Assembly: GCF_904846075.1 (NCBI RefSeq)
Contig: NZ_CAJGZH010000003.1
Location: 310,001 to 374,000, forward strand
Length of the DNA: 64,000 nt
Reading direction: 5' to 3'
DNA from: Psychrobacter glacincola
GTDB taxonomy: Bacteria; Pseudomonadota; Gammaproteobacteria; Pseudomonadales; Moraxellaceae
Shown here piece after piece: positions 8,639-18,458 of this stretch. The translations under genes were made by a program, and so were the position numbers. Numbering within the stretch: the stretch's first letter is position 1; each line of letters opens with the position of its first letter. Under the pieces are notes generated by a model. The model was not told the origin of the DNA. It worked only from the letters and a program-made list of their open reading frames with translations, and made no database searches.

Positions 8639-10129
8639 ATGAGTGTTACTGTATTTAATCCCCGCATCGATGACACTGCTGTCGCTGAAACAACCGATAC
8701 TGCGCCTGCTGTCACTGCACTCAAAGAATCAAGTTCAGCCCAAGCACCTGTCAAAACAGCGACTAAGAAAGTCTTTGTCACCACGCAGGGCTGTCAGATG
8801 AACGTCTATGATTCTGGCAAAATGCTGGACGTGCTCGGCGATTCCCACGGTATGGAAGTGACTCATGATATTGACGAAGCCGATGTATTGCTGATGAATA
8901 CTTGCTCTATCCGCGAAAAAGCGCAAGAAAAGGTGTTTTCAGAATTGGGTCGCTGGCGTAAATTAAAAGAAAAGCGTCCTGATCTTGTGATCGGTGTTGG
9001 CGGCTGTGTTGCCTCACAAGAAGGCGATAACATTCAAAAGCGCGCGCCTTATGTTGATATGGTATTTGGCCCGCAGACTTTGCATCGTTTGCCAGAGCTA
9101 TATGATCAATCACATGAGCAGCGTGAAATCGCACCAAAAAATCGCATCGGCACAGTTGACGTATCCTTCCCAAGTATTGAGAAGTTTGACTTTTTACCAG
9201 AGCCAAAAGTAGAGGGATTTAAAGCTTTTGTTTCTATTATGGAAGGCTGCTCGAAGTATTGCTCATTTTGCGTGGTGCCTTATACCCGCGGTGAAGAATT
9301 GTCACGCCCACTTGATGACGTATTGGCTGAAATTGACAGTCTTGCCGCTCAAGGTATTCGTGAAATCAACCTATTGGGTCAAAACGTCAACGGCTATCGC
9401 GGTGAAAAAGACGATGGCAGCATTTGCCGTTTCGCTGAGCTGTTGCATTATGTCTCGCATGTTGATGGCGTTGAACGTATTCGCTACACGACCAGCCATC
9501 CGCTAGAATTCACAGATGACATCATTGATGCCTATGCACAATTGCCAGAGCTGGTATCACACTTGCACTTGCCAGTACAGAGTGGCTCAAATGCTATCTT
9601 GGCAGCGATGAAACGCAATCACACGATTGATGTCTATATCAATCAGATTAATAAGCTCAAAGCCATTCGTCCTGATATTCACTTATCGAGCGACTTTATC
9701 ATTGGCTTCCCTGGCGAGACCGATCAAGATTTCCAAGATACTTTAAATCTAGCCAAAGAATTGAACTTCGATCACTCTTATAGCTTTATCTACTCTAAGC
9801 GTCCGGGCACGCCAGCGGCTGAATTACCAGATGATGTGAGCTTCAAAACTAAAAAAGAGCGCTTGGCAGAATTCCAAAAAGTTATCATTGATTCAACACT
9901 AGCGAAAACGCATGAGATGGTTGGAACCACCACTCGCGTTTTGGTGGAGCAAGTTGCCAACCGTCATCCTGATTGCTTAATCGGTACGGCAGATAACACC
10001 CGTACGGTTATGTTCCCTCATGATGTTGAGAGAATGGATGAGATGTTAGGTAAACTCGTGAGCGTACGTATTACTGATTTCGTCAGTCCTCACATGGTAA
10101 AAGGTGAGCTAATCGAAGTATTGGCGTAA
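8639..10129 (+). CDS. miaB: tRNA-2-methylthio-N6-dimethylallyladenosine synthase MiaB
   Basis: Radical-SAM methylthiotransferase that converts i6A37 to ms2i6A37 in tRNAs reading UNN codons. The 496-residue protein has the N-terminal UPF0004 domain with its three cluster cysteines (TTQGCQMN near 55, MNTCSIREK near 91, GVGGCVAS near 124), the radical-SAM CxxxCxxC in [11 protein letters not shown] (about 205-212), LLGQNVNGY, and a C-terminal TRAM domain ending at EVLA. About 40 extra residues rich in Ala/Thr precede the usual start, so translation could begin later, but no internal ATG with a ribosome site is evident. Monocistronic with its own terminator. Confidence 0.97.
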   Translation: MSVTVFNPRIDDTAVAETTDTAPAVTALKESSSAQAPVKTATKKVFVTTQGCQMNVYDSGKMLDVLGDSHGMEVTHDIDEADVLLMNTCSIREKAQEKVFSELGRWRKLKEKRPDLVIGVGGCVASQEGDNIQKRAPYVDMVFGPQTLHRLPELYDQSHEQREIAPKNRIGTVDVSFPSIEKFDFLPEPKVEGFKAFVSIMEGCSKYCSFCVVPYTRGEELSRPLDDVLAEIDSLAAQGIREINLLGQNVNGYRGEKDDGSICRFAELLHYVSHVDGVERIRYTTSHPLEFTDDIIDAYAQLPELVSHLHLPVQSGSNAILAAMKRNHTIDVYINQINKLKAIRPDIHLSSDFIIGFPGETDQDFQDTLNLAKELNFDHSYSFIYSKRPGTPAAELPDDVSFKTKKERLAEFQKVIIDSTLAKTHEMVGTTTRVLVEQVANRHPDCLIGTADNTRTVMFPHDVERMDEMLGKLVSVRITDFVSPHMVKGELIEVLA

Positions 10130-10157
10130 CCGTTAAGTTTTAGATTTCAGTAAAAAT

Positions 10158-10195
10158 AAAAAAGCCGTTCACTATAAATAGTGAGCGGCTTTTTG
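10158..10195 (+). terminator. Intrinsic terminator after miaB
   Basis: AAAAAGCCGTTCACTA pairs with TAGTGAGCGGCTTTTT: a long, nearly perfect stem with a U-tract, 29 bases past the miaB stop. Confidence 0.9.
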
Positions 10196-10313
10196 ATTCA
10201 TAAAGTGGGTTAGTTTTATCAAGCTCTCAAAGAGAGTGCAAACGATACTTAACTTTCTAAATGATTGCTGTAAAGACATATTGAGATATTGACTTTTGAA
10301 CACAGTAAAAGTG

Positions 10314-10811
10314 CTATAACACAAAACACTTCATTAAGAGCTCGTTAATATATTCCTCATTATCTTTCAATGCCATTGGTTCTAACCCATAAGCTTGAAA
10401 ACCAAAATTTTTATAGAAATTAATAGCAGGCTTATTATTATCAGCTACAGTAAGTAAAATTTGTTCCACATATTTTTTACTATACTCCATAACTTCCCTA
10501 AGCAATTGACTTGCTATGCCTTTTTCTCGGAATTCAAGTTCAATGAATACACTGGATAGATACGCTTTATGAGAAAACTTTATTCCAGTCTCTTGTGTGA
10601 AGGTGGCTAAACCTATGATTTTATTTTTATGATAGGCGCCAAATACAGTTGAACTTGATAAGCAATTTTCAAAAAAAATTGGAGGTTTTGCTACTTCTGC
10701 TACATATGTGGATCCAAACATTCTTGGAGATTTTTCTAGAGCTGAAAGTCTAATAGTTCTGAAATCGTTAAGCTCATTAACACTTAAAATTTTTATCTCA
10801 ATATTTAACAT
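10314..10811 (-). CDS. GNAT family N-acetyltransferase
   Basis: A 165-residue GNAT acetyltransferase. The acetyl-CoA loop is the FREKGIASQLL segment (about 95-105), preceded by the AYLSSVFIELEFR strand and followed by NNKPAINFYKNFGF, the last conserved block. The substrate is unknown. Base composition is clearly more AT-rich than the flanking miaB and argE genes, and codon use leans to A/T endings, hinting at recent transfer. The ribosome site before the ATG at 10811 is weak. Confidence 0.8.
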   Translation of the reverse strand: MLNIEIKILSVNELNDFRTIRLSALEKSPRMFGSTYVAEVAKPPIFFENCLSSSTVFGAYHKNKIIGLATFTQETGIKFSHKAYLSSVFIELEFREKGIASQLLREVMEYSKKYVEQILLTVADNNKPAINFYKNFGFQAYGLEPMALKDNEEYINELLMKCFVL

Positions 10812-10942
10812 ACGATCATCTGCCCAATCATAAAATACCTAATAGATCAAACTAAGCTACCTGTCTCAGTGTGCAGGGTGAATTACTTTTGTCAAACTCA
10901 CGTAGAAAGCGCCGATAAAACGTAACCCACTAGATTCGTTTT

Positions 10943-11677
10943 TTAAACCATAAAGCTATTTATTACTTCAGCCAATAAAGCGGCTGCAATAATGATAAAT
11001 ATAACCCCGCAACTACGATTGAGCCACGCTAAACGATTGCCAACATCGAGCCAACTTGCCAGCTTTGTACCACCCAAGGTATAAACGATTTGCCAAATTG
11101 TTTCACTTAAGAACAACCCTATCGTTAATAAAACATATTGTGGCCATAACGGCGCACTAAAATTGATAAATTTAGGAAAGAAAGCGGCAAAAAATAAGAT
11201 GGCTTTGGGGTTAGATAGCGATACCCATACACCTGTACGAAACAAGGTCACATTGCTTGGCGAGATTCTCACCGCTGCGCTTGAGAGCGAACGCGGCTGC
11301 GGTGTACCAGCTGTATCTTCACTGCCAGAAATAGAATATTCAGCCGCGACTTCTTCGCTCATTTCACGAGCATCACTCATCAAGCTGCCATCGCCTGCAT
11401 CGCGCCAAGAGCTAATACCCAGATAGATTAAATAAGCCGCACCCACTGCTTTAATGACTGTCAACAACCAAGGCGACTGGCGACTGATCACATCGAGTCC
11501 AAGTAGTGTCGAAAGCAGTAATATAAATAACCCGAGGCTCAGTCCTGCCAGCGTCCACAATGTGCGCTTTACGCCATAGTTCATGCCATACTGAAACGCG
11601 AGCAGCATATTGGGACCTGGGGTGGCTGAAATAAAAAACGTACTTGCAAAGAATACTGCAAACAGATGCCAAGACAT
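10943..11677 (-). CDS. LysE/RhtB family amino-acid exporter
   Basis: A 244-residue inner-membrane protein of the LysE/RhtB family, which exports amino acids or derivatives. The signature is ISATPGPNMLLAFQYGMNYG near 17-36, followed by hydrophobic segments near 40-62, 70-88, 150-170, 180-200 and 215-240. Between segments 3 and 4 there is an unusually long hydrophilic loop of about 50 residues (DAGDGSLMSDAREM to RISPSN), longer than in the typical ~205-residue relative. An AGGGG ribosome site lies upstream. It is 146 bases downstream of argE on the same strand but separated by a terminator. Confidence 0.88.
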   Translation of the reverse strand: MSWHLFAVFFASTFFISATPGPNMLLAFQYGMNYGVKRTLWTLAGLSLGLFILLLSTLLGLDVISRQSPWLLTVIKAVGAAYLIYLGISSWRDAGDGSLMSDAREMSEEVAAEYSISGSEDTAGTPQPRSLSSAAVRISPSNVTLFRTGVWVSLSNPKAILFFAAFFPKFINFSAPLWPQYVLLTIGLFLSETIWQIVYTLGGTKLASWLDVGNRLAWLNRSCGVIFIIIAAALLAEVINSFMV

Positions 11678-11735
11678 CGACCAACCCCTACTTTATTATT
11701 TATAAAAATTTATCGTAATACTGCCAAACTGCTAA

Positions 11736-11766
11736 AAAATAAACACCGCCATAAAGACGGTGTCTT
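11736..11766 (-). terminator. Intrinsic terminator after argE
   Basis: On the minus strand GACACCGTC pairs with GGCGGTGTT and is followed by TTATTTTTT. It lies about 60 bases beyond the argE stop. Confidence 0.75.
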
Positions 11767-11822
11767 TTCTGCTAACTCGTCACTTGCTGATAACAGAAAG
11801 GAACACTTGCTGATTTAATCCA

Positions 11823-13043
11823 TCAATTGATCGCACAGCTGTCTAATAACTTCTGTAAAAAACCATCACAGCGCTCAATTTCACTCAGCTTAACGTATTC
11901 ATCAGCTTTATGCGCCTGCTCAATACCACCGGGACCGCAGATAATCGTTGGGATGCCAGCATTGGTAAATTGCCCGCCTTCAGTTGCATAAGCCACTTTA
12001 TGACGTTTTTCATCGCCCGTCAAAGCAGCTATCAACGCTTGTAGCTCAGCACTGTCGTTATCAGTCATTGCCGGTACGCTTTCTTCTTGCAGCAGCTCAA
12101 TGCCAGTATCGGCAGCGCTTGCTTGCATTTGTGCGCTAAGCTCTGCAACCTTCGCCTGAATCGGCGCGAGGATATCCTCTTGTGTCATATGCGGCAGGTT
12201 ACGATAGTCAAAAGTAAACTCACATAGATTGGGGACAATATTGGTCGCCGTGCCACCTTTTATAGTGCCTACAGACAATGTCGAATAAGGCACATCGAAC
12301 AGCGCATCATTATCACTGCGATGACTAATCTCTTCTGCCAACTCATCAACATAACCAATCAAACGACTGGCATAGCTGATAGCATTGACACCTTGGGCGG
12401 TCAATGACGAATGCGCAGACTTACCATGGACGCGGCAACGATAAACGGCAATGCCTTTATGTGCCACAACCATCGTCATATTGGTTGGCTCACCGACGAT
12501 ACAATAATCAGGTTTGATACCACGTGCTTTCAAATCTGCCAGTATCAATGGCGCACCCAAACAGCCCACTTCTTCATCGAATGACAATGCTAAATGCAGT
12601 GGACGACGTAACTGACCGCTATTTGATAATTGCACAGCGCGTGGTAATAACGTCAATGCACAAGCGATAAAGCCTTTCATATCACACGCACCGCGTCCGT
12701 ATAGCTTATTGCCACGTATCGTCGCAGTGAATGGATCTGACGTCCAGTCTTGACCATCAATTGGCACTACGTCAGTATGACCAGACAGCACCAGACCATG
12801 ATTGACTTCGTCAGCGTTTGCCCCTGCTGGCACAGTAACGAATAGATTGGCCTTGTTTTTGGCTTCATTAAAAGTCAAATCTACTATCAAACCCAATTGT
12901 TCACAGTACGCTTGCACATCTTCAATCAATGCTAAATTTGAATGGCGACTGACCGTATCAAAGCCAATCAAGCGCGTTAGCCAATCGATACTATGCGCAG
13001 GGTAAGACGTATTTTTGAGCTGATTATTATTGTTCGAAGTCAT
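11823..13043 (-). CDS. argE: Acetylornithine deacetylase
   Basis: M20-family zinc hydrolase that removes the acetyl group from N2-acetylornithine in arginine biosynthesis. The 406-residue protein shows the first metal site SGHTDVVPIDGQDW (about 88-101), the bridging region YGRGACDMKGF, the catalytic glutamates in LSFDEEVGCLGA (about 153-164), CIVGEPT, and the C-terminal metal His in GIEQAHKADEYV (about 376-387). An AAGGAT site precedes the ATG. Residues 3-15 are Asn-rich. The gene stands alone, not in an arg operon. Confidence 0.95.
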   Translation of the reverse strand: MTSNNNNQLKNTSYPAHSIDWLTRLIGFDTVSRHSNLALIEDVQAYCEQLGLIVDLTFNEAKNKANLFVTVPAGANADEVNHGLVLSGHTDVVPIDGQDWTSDPFTATIRGNKLYGRGACDMKGFIACALTLLPRAVQLSNSGQLRRPLHLALSFDEEVGCLGAPLILADLKARGIKPDYCIVGEPTNMTMVVAHKGIAVYRCRVHGKSAHSSLTAQGVNAISYASRLIGYVDELAEEISHRSDNDALFDVPYSTLSVGTIKGGTATNIVPNLCEFTFDYRNLPHMTQEDILAPIQAKVAELSAQMQASAADTGIELLQEESVPAMTDNDSAELQALIAALTGDEKRHKVAYATEGGQFTNAGIPTIICGPGGIEQAHKADEYVKLSEIERCDGFLQKLLDSCAIN

Positions 13044-13178
13044 GAAATATCCTTATCACGATATAATACCGATTTTAGAAATACGGTTAACGGTGTTAAA
13101 TTTTCCAAGCCTACTAGATGTAGTACTCGCACTCATTTTTCGCTACTGTAATTTCTGGAATGGTAAAAATAGAAAGCG

Positions 13179-13661
13179 TTAGCGTCTTTGAAATGCGCGC
13201 TGTTGCAGCGCCTTTACTTCTGCATCTAATCCAGCAATCGGACCTTGTACTGGTATGTTCGGAGCCACTTCTTGAATACTTAATGAATTGATCGGTGATG
13301 TTGATGTCACGCCCATCTCCTCCATCCACTCATCCAACTGTTTTGATGAGCTGACATAAACGATACGACCAAGCCCTGCCCACGCATGCGCGGCCGAACA
13401 CATGGCGCAATGCTCGCCTGAGGTATAAACCACAGCGTTAGCACGCGCCTCCGCTGTCATATTTGCTGCTGCCCATTTGGCAACGGCAATCTCAGGATGA
13501 TAAGTAGCATCGACAGAATTAGCTCGGTTACGATCTTCATGCAGCACATGACCATCGCCGTCGACCAATACGCTACCAAATGGCTCATCGCCCGCCTCTA
13601 CAGCTTCAGTAGCAAGCTCAATAGAGCGGCGTAAATGAATCATATCATTGTCAGTTATCAT
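13179..13661 (-). CDS. Nucleoside deaminase (CDA superfamily)
   Basis: A 160-residue zinc-dependent deaminase of the cytidine deaminase fold, in the guanine/tRNA-adenosine deaminase branch. The zinc-binding His and catalytic Glu are in ATYHPEIAVAKWAA (an HPE version of the usual HAE), and the two zinc cysteines are in TSGEHCAMCSAAHAW. Downstream GLGRIVYVSSS fits the family. The frame opens at 13667, but AAGGAG abuts that ATG directly, whereas the second ATG at 13661 has a 6-base spacing and is preferred. The substrate (guanine, cytosine or other) is not certain. Confidence 0.85.
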   Translation of the reverse strand: MITDNDMIHLRRSIELATEAVEAGDEPFGSVLVDGDGHVLHEDRNRANSVDATYHPEIAVAKWAAANMTAEARANAVVYTSGEHCAMCSAAHAWAGLGRIVYVSSSKQLDEWMEEMGVTSTSPINSLSIQEVAPNIPVQGPIAGLDAEVKALQQRAFQRR

Positions 13662-13739
13662 CTCCATCTCCTTTTATCACTTCATACTAGGACGTGTTGA
13701 ATATCAACTCATATCAAAGCATTTACGATAGCGTCTTTA

Positions 13740-14393
13740 TTATGAAGGACGGTTTTGATTCATCGCATCAACGACTGGCGGCATTGGCTTTGGTAACTTG
13801 CCTTCTGCCTGCAGCTCTTTGGTGGTTTTTGCATCGATAGCCAGTCCAGCAATTAGGGCAATATCTTTGACAGGTTTACGCGTGCGAGTAGCAAAGCTCA
13901 CTGGCACCATGCGCGCAAACTCATAAATATGCAGATAAGACTCTTCGCCACCTTCAAAGTTTTCATCATCTTCTAAGCGAATACCACCGATTTTAGCCAA
14001 ATCAGACAGCATCTCATTTTCGTCACCACTGAGACCACAGTCGGTAATCCCAAAACCCGTCATAAAACCATTTGCCCACTGTTTCAATGCCATCACACGC
14101 TCGTACAAATCATGTTCATCATCTGGTACTAATGGCGTGTAAGAATAAGCATCGTCTTTGTCTTTAAGCTGAAAAACAGTGTCTTCCGCTTCTTCTGTTA
14201 ACAGTGTCAATGCCTCATCAGGTAAAGGCGCAAAACTGAGCTCCTCAAATACCTTAGCCCATACTTGCTCATCAGGCGCATTACAGGCAGTCATAAGCCC
14301 TGTCATCAAGCCATGCACCTCGCTGATAGATACGTCAGTCCAGTCATCAAAAGCAGTCAGCCATGTATTCCAGCCAGATATATTGTCATTCAT
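13740..14393 (-). CDS. ygfB: UPF0149 family protein (YgfB-like)
   Basis: A 217-residue all-alpha cytoplasmic protein. The N-terminal block SISEVHGLMTGLMTACNA (about 23-40) and the middle block MALKQWANGFMTGFGI (about 112-127) are the family hallmarks. It is followed by an acidic segment and a Pro-rich C-terminus. Divergently transcribed from the ZapB-like/zapA pair; a comparable ygfB-zapA neighbourhood is known in Pseudomonas and E. coli. YgfB is reported as a regulator of stress and AmpC-linked functions in Pseudomonas; the role here is unknown. An AGGA site lies upstream of the ATG. Confidence 0.85.
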   Translation of the reverse strand: MNDNISGWNTWLTAFDDWTDVSISEVHGLMTGLMTACNAPDEQVWAKVFEELSFAPLPDEALTLLTEEAEDTVFQLKDKDDAYSYTPLVPDDEHDLYERVMALKQWANGFMTGFGITDCGLSGDENEMLSDLAKIGGIRLEDDENFEGGEESYLHIYEFARMVPVSFATRTRKPVKDIALIAGLAIDAKTTKELQAEGKLPKPMPPVVDAMNQNRPS

Positions 14394-14625
14394 AATAAAG
14401 ATCCTAGTGATTGATTATTGCTTAAAAAATAAAAATAGACGAATAAGATAGGTGTGAGACATCGCTTGATATTATCAATCAAACCATAGCTAATAAAAAT
14501 AAACAAACAACGCCTAATATAGGTAATTACTTTGTTGATATAGATATTATGCGGTCACCTATGGCATTATTAAACGCAGAGAACAAAATTCATTCACGCT
14601 TACTTGTTAAGGATAAAAACTGACT

Positions 14626-15066
14626 ATGTATGATCAACTTAGAATATTAGAAAAAATGATACTCGACATAAAAAAACAGTATCAGCTTGTCAGTGCTGAA
14701 CTTAGCAGCCTCAAACAGCATCCTGTTAGCGACCCTAAAGAGCTTGCAGCATTAACGACCAAGCTCAACACTAGCCATAGCGAACGCGACAGTGCCAAAA
14801 AACAATTGCACGATCTCGACAAGCGCTACCAAAGCTTGGCTGAAGCGCATCATATGATAGGCGAAGAGCAAGACAAACTGCAAAAACAGGTCAGCCAATT
14901 GCAACAACAAAACAGCCAGTTACAGCAACAAAACAATGAATTAAAGCAGCAATATAGCGATATTAAACAGCAAAACAGTGAGCTGCAGAAAAAGAATCAA
15001 TTGGCAGCGGAGCGTACACAAGTTGTATTAAAACGCTTAACTCACATCGATCAAGTAGAAGGCTGA
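14626..15066 (+). CDS. Coiled-coil protein, ZapB-like (TIGR02449-type)
   Basis: A 146-residue protein that is almost entirely coiled coil: helices from 1-30 and 45-140 with heptad leucines and a highly repetitive Gln-rich section (QLQQQNSQLQQQNNELKQQ). It lies 115 bases upstream of zapA, and in Pseudomonas the equivalent slot next to zapA holds a TIGR02449 coiled-coil protein. The likely job is at the division site with ZapA, but this is inference from position and coiled-coil character. It is longer than the usual ~70-80 residues, apparently through expansion of the Gln repeats. Confidence 0.7.
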   Translation: MYDQLRILEKMILDIKKQYQLVSAELSSLKQHPVSDPKELAALTTKLNTSHSERDSAKKQLHDLDKRYQSLAEAHHMIGEEQDKLQKQVSQLQQQNSQLQQQNNELKQQYSDIKQQNSELQKKNQLAAERTQVVLKRLTHIDQVEG

Positions 15067-15181
15067 TCAGGGATGGCAATAAACGATGACCGATCATCAC
15101 TGCTTGCTAATGAACTGACAAAATCAAAACGGTAATATCTTATATTACTCATTTTACTGACCAAACATTGTAGGATTTATC

Positions 15182-15613
15182 ATGACCGATGACCACAAAA
15201 ACTCTGTAGAAAAATGGCCGAAAAATGGCCAACAGCAGAATATTTCTTCTAAACCACAACCAGTCGCTGCAACTGGTTCAAATACGTCGAGTGCTACTGT
15301 GAAAACCACTATCCCTGAACCACAAATTAAAAAGGTTGATATTGCAATTGCGGGTGTCACTTACCCTATTTATTGCCCAGTACACGAACAAGAAGAGCTG
15401 CTCTCAGCTGTCTCGTATATTAATAACCATGCGCTAGATCTCAAACGAGATGCGCCAAGCCTCAGTCAAGAAAGCATCTTGGTACTGTGCTGCTTAAATT
15501 TGTATGAAAAAATACACACCAATCAAAGAAGCGATGAAGATCGACTACAGCAAGACAAACAATCTGAAGCGCTATTAAATAAAATTATGAAAGACGCACA
15601 GTCTGTTTTATAA
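15182..15613 (+). CDS. zapA: Cell division protein ZapA
   Basis: ZapA binds FtsZ and promotes bundling of protofilaments at midcell. The domain begins at about residue 42 (KKVDIAIAGVTYPI) and runs through CPVHEQEELLSAVSYINNHA and ESILVLCCLNLYEKI, followed by a C-terminal helix. The first 40 residues are a Gln/Ser/Thr-rich extension absent from most ZapA proteins. Preceded by the coiled-coil gene on the same strand and followed by a strong terminator, so the two probably form a small division operon. Confidence 0.88.
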   Translation: MTDDHKNSVEKWPKNGQQQNISSKPQPVAATGSNTSSATVKTTIPEPQIKKVDIAIAGVTYPIYCPVHEQEELLSAVSYINNHALDLKRDAPSLSQESILVLCCLNLYEKIHTNQRSDEDRLQQDKQSEALLNKIMKDAQSVL

Positions 15614-15637
15614 GCGCATATTACGCGACGAAACAAT

Positions 15638-15672
15638 AAGCGCTTCGCTCTGATGAGCCAAGCGCTTTTTTA
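15638..15672 (+). terminator. Intrinsic terminator after zapA
   Basis: AAGCGCTT-C-GCTC pairs with GAGC-C-AAGCGCTT around a TGAT loop and is followed by a U-run. It also faces the 3' end of the minus-strand PP0621-like gene. Confidence 0.85.
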
Positions 15673-15695
15673 TGCCCAAGCCATAATCTAATTGT

Positions 15696-15992
15696 TTATA
15701 CGTTAGGGTTATAAACCTTACCTGCATGAAAATCTGCTTGATGCTCATAATTGCAAAAAAACAATGCTTGGTTTTCGCCGATAGCACTCTCACTATTTGC
15801 AGCCAAGTTGGGCTTGGTTTCAAGGACGCCGCGGTATTCAGCTAAGCTGTTGCCACAAAAATTGCACTGACGCGGTGTAATCACATCCCCTTTTTTTGGC
15901 ATCATGCTTTTGGGCGCACGCGGGTACATAAATTTATAAAAACCCCACATTACTATCCAAATAACGATGATGATAATGATAACAGCAAACAC
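15696..15992 (-). CDS. PP0621-like small membrane protein with zinc-ribbon motif
   Basis: A 98-residue protein: an N-terminal transmembrane segment (MFAVIIIIIVIWIVMWGFY), a basic linker, and a metal-binding tail with a CNFC pair (about 43-46) and a later FCNYEHQADFH (about 79-89) that resembles the CxxC...YCSxxH layout of the PP0621 family. Between the pairs is a longer insertion (about 25 residues) than usual. Function unknown. It is convergent with zapA. Confidence 0.6.
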   Translation of the reverse strand: MFAVIIIIIVIWIVMWGFYKFMYPRAPKSMMPKKGDVITPRQCNFCGNSLAEYRGVLETKPNLAANSESAIGENQALFFCNYEHQADFHAGKVYNPNV

Positions 15993-16172
15993 GGCAGTGC
16001 TCCTTTGAATATGAGTAAGCGCTATGAATGATAGAAGCCGCTTGGCGGATTATTCAATACGTCTGAACAGTATAACTTAACCAGCAATACTGACGATAGT
16101 GCTATGCTTTAGTGAGTTAATTGTCCATCCATTTATCATGATAATTTATCAAAAAATGCCATGATACGGTGT

Positions 16173-16204
16173 AAAAAACTGGCCATAGCGGGCCAGTTTT
16201 TATA
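16173..16204 (-). terminator. Intrinsic terminator after glyS
   Basis: AAAAACTGGCC pairs with GGGCCAGTTTTT around a short loop, about 40 bases past the glyS stop. Confidence 0.85.
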
Positions 16205-16243
16205 TTAAACAGAAAATCAAGTGAGCGATTTATATTATTGAAA

Positions 16244-18335
16244 CTATAGCTGCAACTCACTGATATCAGCGACAGTTAGAAACAATGCGCGTACTTGCTT
16301 AAGCAGCGCTAAGCGGTTGTTTTTAAGGGCGGCATCTTCACTGTTGACCATCACATTATCAAAGAATTGCGTCAACGGCTCATCTAAGCTGGCAAGCGTT
16401 TGCAATACTTGTGTGTAATCCGCTTGCTTTAGCAGCGGTTTAACAGCCGTCTGCGCTTGCAGTACACTTGCATATAAGCTTTGCTCCGCAGGCTCAGATA
16501 ATAACGATTCATCGACATTATCAGCAACACTCACTTCTGACTTGGCTAATATATTGGCGACACGCTTGTTTGAATCAGCAAGCATTGAAGCTTGTGACAA
16601 TTCGCTAAAGGCTTGTACCGCGCGAATACGCTGATCAAAATCAAGCGGCATATGCGGGTTAATCGCTTGCACTGCCTGAATGGTATCGACGCTCACGCCC
16701 TGCTCGGTATACATAGCGCGATAGCGCGAGTTTAAGAATGCCATGACCTGAGTAAACGTATCACCCATTTTTTCAATCTTGCTGCCTTCAGCGTCACTAT
16801 AGCCTTTGATTGCTTGTTCAACGAGCGCAACCAGATTAATTGGCAATTGCTTTTCGATCAAAATACGCAAGATACCGATGGCTGAACGACGTAGGCTGAA
16901 CGGATCTTTTGACCCTGTCGGCGCTTGGTCAATGGCAAAAATACCAACAAGCGTATCTAAACGGTCAGCTAATGCTAAGCAAATGCCAATTGGCGTCTGT
17001 GGTAATACGTCACCACTAAACTTGGGCAAATATTGCTCTTCTAAACTTGCCGCGACTGCTTCAGGCTCATTATTCAAACGCGCATAATAAGTGCCTGCAA
17101 TACCTTGTAATTCAGGATATTCACCGACCAATGAGCTTGCCAAATCGGCTTTTGACAAAATACCCGCACGCACCGTTTCATCGATATCAATCTGCTGACC
17201 TTGCTGTTGCATCAAGGCGGCAATAAAGGCGGCAAGCTTGGCAATACGCTCAGATTTTTCCCAAATCGTACCCAGCTTGTCTTGGAAGACGCGAGTTTTC
17301 AAGCTTTCTGTCAACGCAAATAATGGCTGTTTTTGATCTTGTAAGAAGAAAAACTCGGCATCGGCCAAACGTGGACGTACGACTTTCTCATTACCTTCGA
17401 TAATTTGATTGGGATCTTTTGACTCAATGTTGGTAATAAAAATAAAGTAAGGCTGCAACTTACCTGCTTTATCGGTTAAGCAAAAATACTTCTGATCCGC
17501 TTGCATGGTAGAGATAAGCGCTTCTTGCGGTACCTGCAAAAAACGTGGCTCAAAGCTTGCTCGCAGTGCAATCGGGAAATCAACCAATGCGGTGACTTCA
17601 TCCAACAAATCTTGCGGCACGATAGCATCAGCATTGACCTCATCTGCTAGTGCTTTGACTTGGTTTTTGATCAGCATTTGACGCTTATCAAAATCAGCCA
17701 CAACTTTTAAACCGCCTAGTAATTCTTCGTAGTCATTGGCGTGCGCGATCTCATGATAATTAGGACTATGGAAGCGATGGCCACGTGTTTGCGTTCCCGT
17801 CTGATGGCCTTGGATAGTCGCATCAATGATAGTACTATCTTGCATCAATACTGCCCATTGTACTGGACGCACAAATTCATTGCGGCTGGCACCTGAACGC
17901 ATACGCTTAGCAATCGGTAAATTGTCTAGTGCAGTCTGAAAAATGGCAGCTAACAGTTCAGTAGTTGCTTGACCATGAATGACTTGCTCATAACCGACAT
18001 AATCACCTTTATCGGTGTTAATCGTTATCAGCTCACTGGCTTCAATACCTAAGCCTTTCGCAAAACCCATTGCCGCGCGTGTTGGATTACCTTCCGCATC
18101 AAACGCGGCTTTAATCGCAGGGCCGCGTTTTTGCTCACTGCGATCCGGCTGCTTATCGCTAATACCCTGAATCTGAAGTGCCAAACGACGCGGGGCAGCA
18201 AAGGCTTTGATACTATCGAAGCTGATTTCTGCTTCATTTAATTGTTCGGTGACACTCGCTTGTAGCGCATCACGTAGGTTTTAGGCTTTTTGGAGGTAGC
18301 TCTTCACACCCCAGTTCAAATAGAATAGTACTCAT
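16244..18335 (-). CDS. glyS: Glycine--tRNA ligase beta subunit, with a frameshift near the 5' end
   Basis: GlyS forms the alpha2-beta2 glycyl-tRNA synthetase with GlyQ. The long open frame (16244-18184) carries the recognisable body (LALQIQGISDKQPDR, KRGPAIKAAFDAEGNP, then the catalytic-core and C-terminal tRNA-binding parts) but has no proper start. The true N-terminus begins at the ATG at 18335 (MSTILFELGCEELPPKSLK) and hits a stop after about 21 codons. At about 18280-18290 (minus strand CTAAAACCTACG) the frame moves by one; the expected reading SLKT-LRDALQAS resumes in the long frame. Two bases appear missing relative to the family. For an essential gene this may be a sequencing error, or a real mutation. 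Upstream lies a reverse-oriented DUF6998 gene. Confidence 0.85.
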
Positions 18336-18458
18336 GGGAATCTCGGTTTATTAAGAATTTTTTATATTTAAAAATTGAGTAGATTATAACAAAATCATGG
18401 TAATCAAAAATTGATCATATTATTGTGGAACACTATTTTTTATGTTTCGGAACCATTT

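Noticed and set aside
13687..13720. TAGGACGTGTTGAATATCAAC similar to the palindrome family
   Set aside because: Similarity is limited to a few bases and the arms do not match the consensus; treated as chance.
15614..15695. 6S RNA gene after zapA, as in Pseudomonas
   Set aside because: Only about 80 bases are present and they hold a simple terminator hairpin, too short for 6S RNA.
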